Positions 63,420-64,000 of a stretch of DNA of 64,000 bases are shown in pieces. The DNA is from a virus, in the IMG/VR virus record IMGVR_UViG_3300043419_000731, positions 1 through 64,000 of that record. One strand, written 5' to 3'. The notes beneath the pieces were generated by a model. That model did no database searches, was not told the origin of the DNA, and saw nothing but the letters and a program-made list of their open reading frames with translations. The first letter of the stretch is position 1; each line of letters starts with the position of its first letter. The position numbers and the translations under genes were made by a program.

Positions 63420-63451
63420 CCCCCCACAAAAGAGAGGGCCTGCATATTTAT

Positions 63452-63583
63452 TCAGTCTTCTGAATATCTATGCTTGCGCTTTCGTGTATATTTTTTCTTA
63501 TTGCGAACAGGGGTTGCGGCATTTGATCTCCGCAACTCCTGCACACGCTTAATTCTATTCAACACATTTGCATTTCTTAACAC
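63452..63583 (-). CDS. Small very basic protein
   Basis: 43 residues from GTG 63583 (GGAG 9 nt upstream). VQELRRSNAATPVRNKKKYTRKRKHRY is strongly basic and probably binds nucleic acid. Overlaps the zinc ORF to its right. Start not certain. Confidence 0.5.
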   Translation of the reverse strand: MLRNANVLNRIKRVQELRRSNAATPVRNKKKYTRKRKHRYSED

Positions 63584-63659
63584 TTAACACATCTCCTTCA
63601 ATATATACCGCACCAAAATCTTCACAACTATCACACACAAACATTTCTACCAGTTGCAT
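63555..63659 (-). CDS. Tiny zinc-ribbon protein
   Basis: 34 residues from ATG 63659. CDSC (9-12) and CKC (30-32) form a ribbon over the whole protein. Its start is just after the stop of the gene at 63660. Confidence 0.55.
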   Translation of the reverse strand: MQLVEMFVCDSCEDFGAVYIEGDVLSVKKCKCVE

Positions 63660-63845
63660 TTATTTAGCCGCCTTCATCTTGTAGTTACTTGCTTCGTGAA
63701 ATCTTACGACATCAAATCGTGGATTATCTTTTGCAAACATCTCCGCAAAATCTGTAACGACCTTAGAAAATAAAGCGGGGTGAGTTTTGTTGCTCATATA
63801 GTTTAGAATTTCGGCAGTTGCCACATAATCTTTGCGAGTCATCAT
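63660..63845 (-). CDS. Small early protein
   Basis: 61 residues. TRKDYVATAEILNYMSNKTH, then VVTDFAEMFAKDNPRFDVVR reads like a small actinophage helical protein. CGAAAGG upstream. It starts within the gene to its right (ATGATGA overlap). Confidence 0.7.
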   Translation of the reverse strand: MMTRKDYVATAEILNYMSNKTHPALFSKVVTDFAEMFAKDNPRFDVVRFHEASNYKMKAAK

Positions 63846-64000
63846 TTTGTTACGACCTTTCGTCCTTCACGATAAAATATGCGTGTATACATTTTGCCAG
63901 TTGGCATTTGGAGATTTACAGTTGCGTATTCATTAGCCCAACCCCAATCAACAAAATTGTTAAATGCGGTGAAAGCCTCTAAAGCGTCGGCATAGTTCTT
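63842..64000 (-). CDS. Unknown early protein, cut by right window edge
   Basis: Only the last 52 residues are visible (KNYADALEAFTAFNN ... EGRKVVTK). The ORF is open to position 64000. Aromatic residues and a basic end. The ribosome site of the next gene lies in its last codons. Confidence 0.6.
   Translation of the reverse strand, partial: KNYADALEAFTAFNNFVDWGWANEYATVNLQMPTGKMYTRIFYREGRKVVTK

Noticed and set aside
1-64000. Integration or lysogeny module
   Set aside because: No integrase, att-like core or immunity repressor with clear identity was seen; the WhiB and HTH proteins are not enough to claim it.
1-64000. Insertion sequences or CRISPR arrays
   Set aside because: No transposase and no regularly spaced repeats of 20-40 bp with unique spacers were found; the repeats present are promoter and origin-like elements.

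Overview
The window looks like part of the genome of a tailed phage (probably a siphovirus, because a tape measure protein precedes minor tail and fibre genes) that infects an actinobacterium. Host inference: a WhiB-type iron-sulfur regulator, an Lsr2-like short DNA-binding peptide, CxxC...CGHH early proteins and a DUF932-type protein are typical of actinophages. The DNA is AT-rich by eye (no base count was run), so a low-GC freshwater-type actinobacterium is more likely than a classic high-GC host. This is inference from gene content, not a database match. No integrase or transposase is visible.

Layout. 1-9.5 kb (+): tail genes, from the tape measure C-terminus to a fibre with a C-terminal S74 self-cleaving chaperone. 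9.5-23.7 kb (+): phosphoesterase, small DNA-binding proteins, then a replication and recombination block (DnaB-like helicase, primase, gp32-like ssDNA-binding protein, DNA polymerase III alpha, MazG-like pyrophosphatase, RecA, two nucleases, RuvC-like resolvase). 23.7-29.7 kb (+): terminase subunits, two tandem SGNH hydrolases and a NodU-type carbamoyltransferase. 29.65-30.83 kb: eight tRNA genes with structured spacers. 30.8-43.7 kb (+): 2-oxoglutarate oxygenase, Dps-like protein, IMPDH/GMP reductase homologue, endolysin, nuclease, Hsp20, secreted PA14/coiled-coil protein, holin candidates, two more tRNAs, WhiB, HslV/proteasome-like hydrolase, secreted subtilase, thioredoxin and a host-like surface protein. 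43.7-51.6 kb (+): an enzyme island with a radical SAM protein, tiny Cys-rich or Gly/Pro/Ala-rich ORFs, two 2OG oxygenases, a PLP enzyme, a sulfotransferase-like protein and a glycosyltransferase. 51.6-54.6 kb (+): a run of small proteins, many zinc-ribbon-like. 54.6-55.15 kb: non-coding, with tandem repeats and DnaA-box-like sites. 55.15-64 kb (-): early-type small genes read leftward, plus a tRNA-Asp.

Regulation is the most striking part. Thirteen rightward ATGs sit exactly 6 nt downstream of a -10 hexamer (often TGnTATAAT), the geometry expected for leaderless mRNAs. Nine leftward promoters share a different module: (A/T)TGTCA, exactly 11 nt, TA(T/C)AAT, then in most cases a GAAAGG-type ribosome site. 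Six copies of a 29-30 bp bipartite element (TTTTCAGGG...CGTAA) lie in non-coding DNA of the right arm, three of them beside perfect TGTGGATAA boxes, which suggests an origin or a replication control system. Several promoters are followed at once by an inverted repeat.

The replication genes form a nearly self-sufficient replisome (helicase, primase, SSB, polymerase) with RecA, RuvC-like and Cas4/RecB-like nucleases for recombination. The modifying enzymes (carbamoyltransferase, SGNH pair, four 2OG oxygenases, radical SAM, PLP enzyme, glycosyltransferase) suggest decoration of a glycan, the virion, a peptide or DNA. The sequence does not say which.
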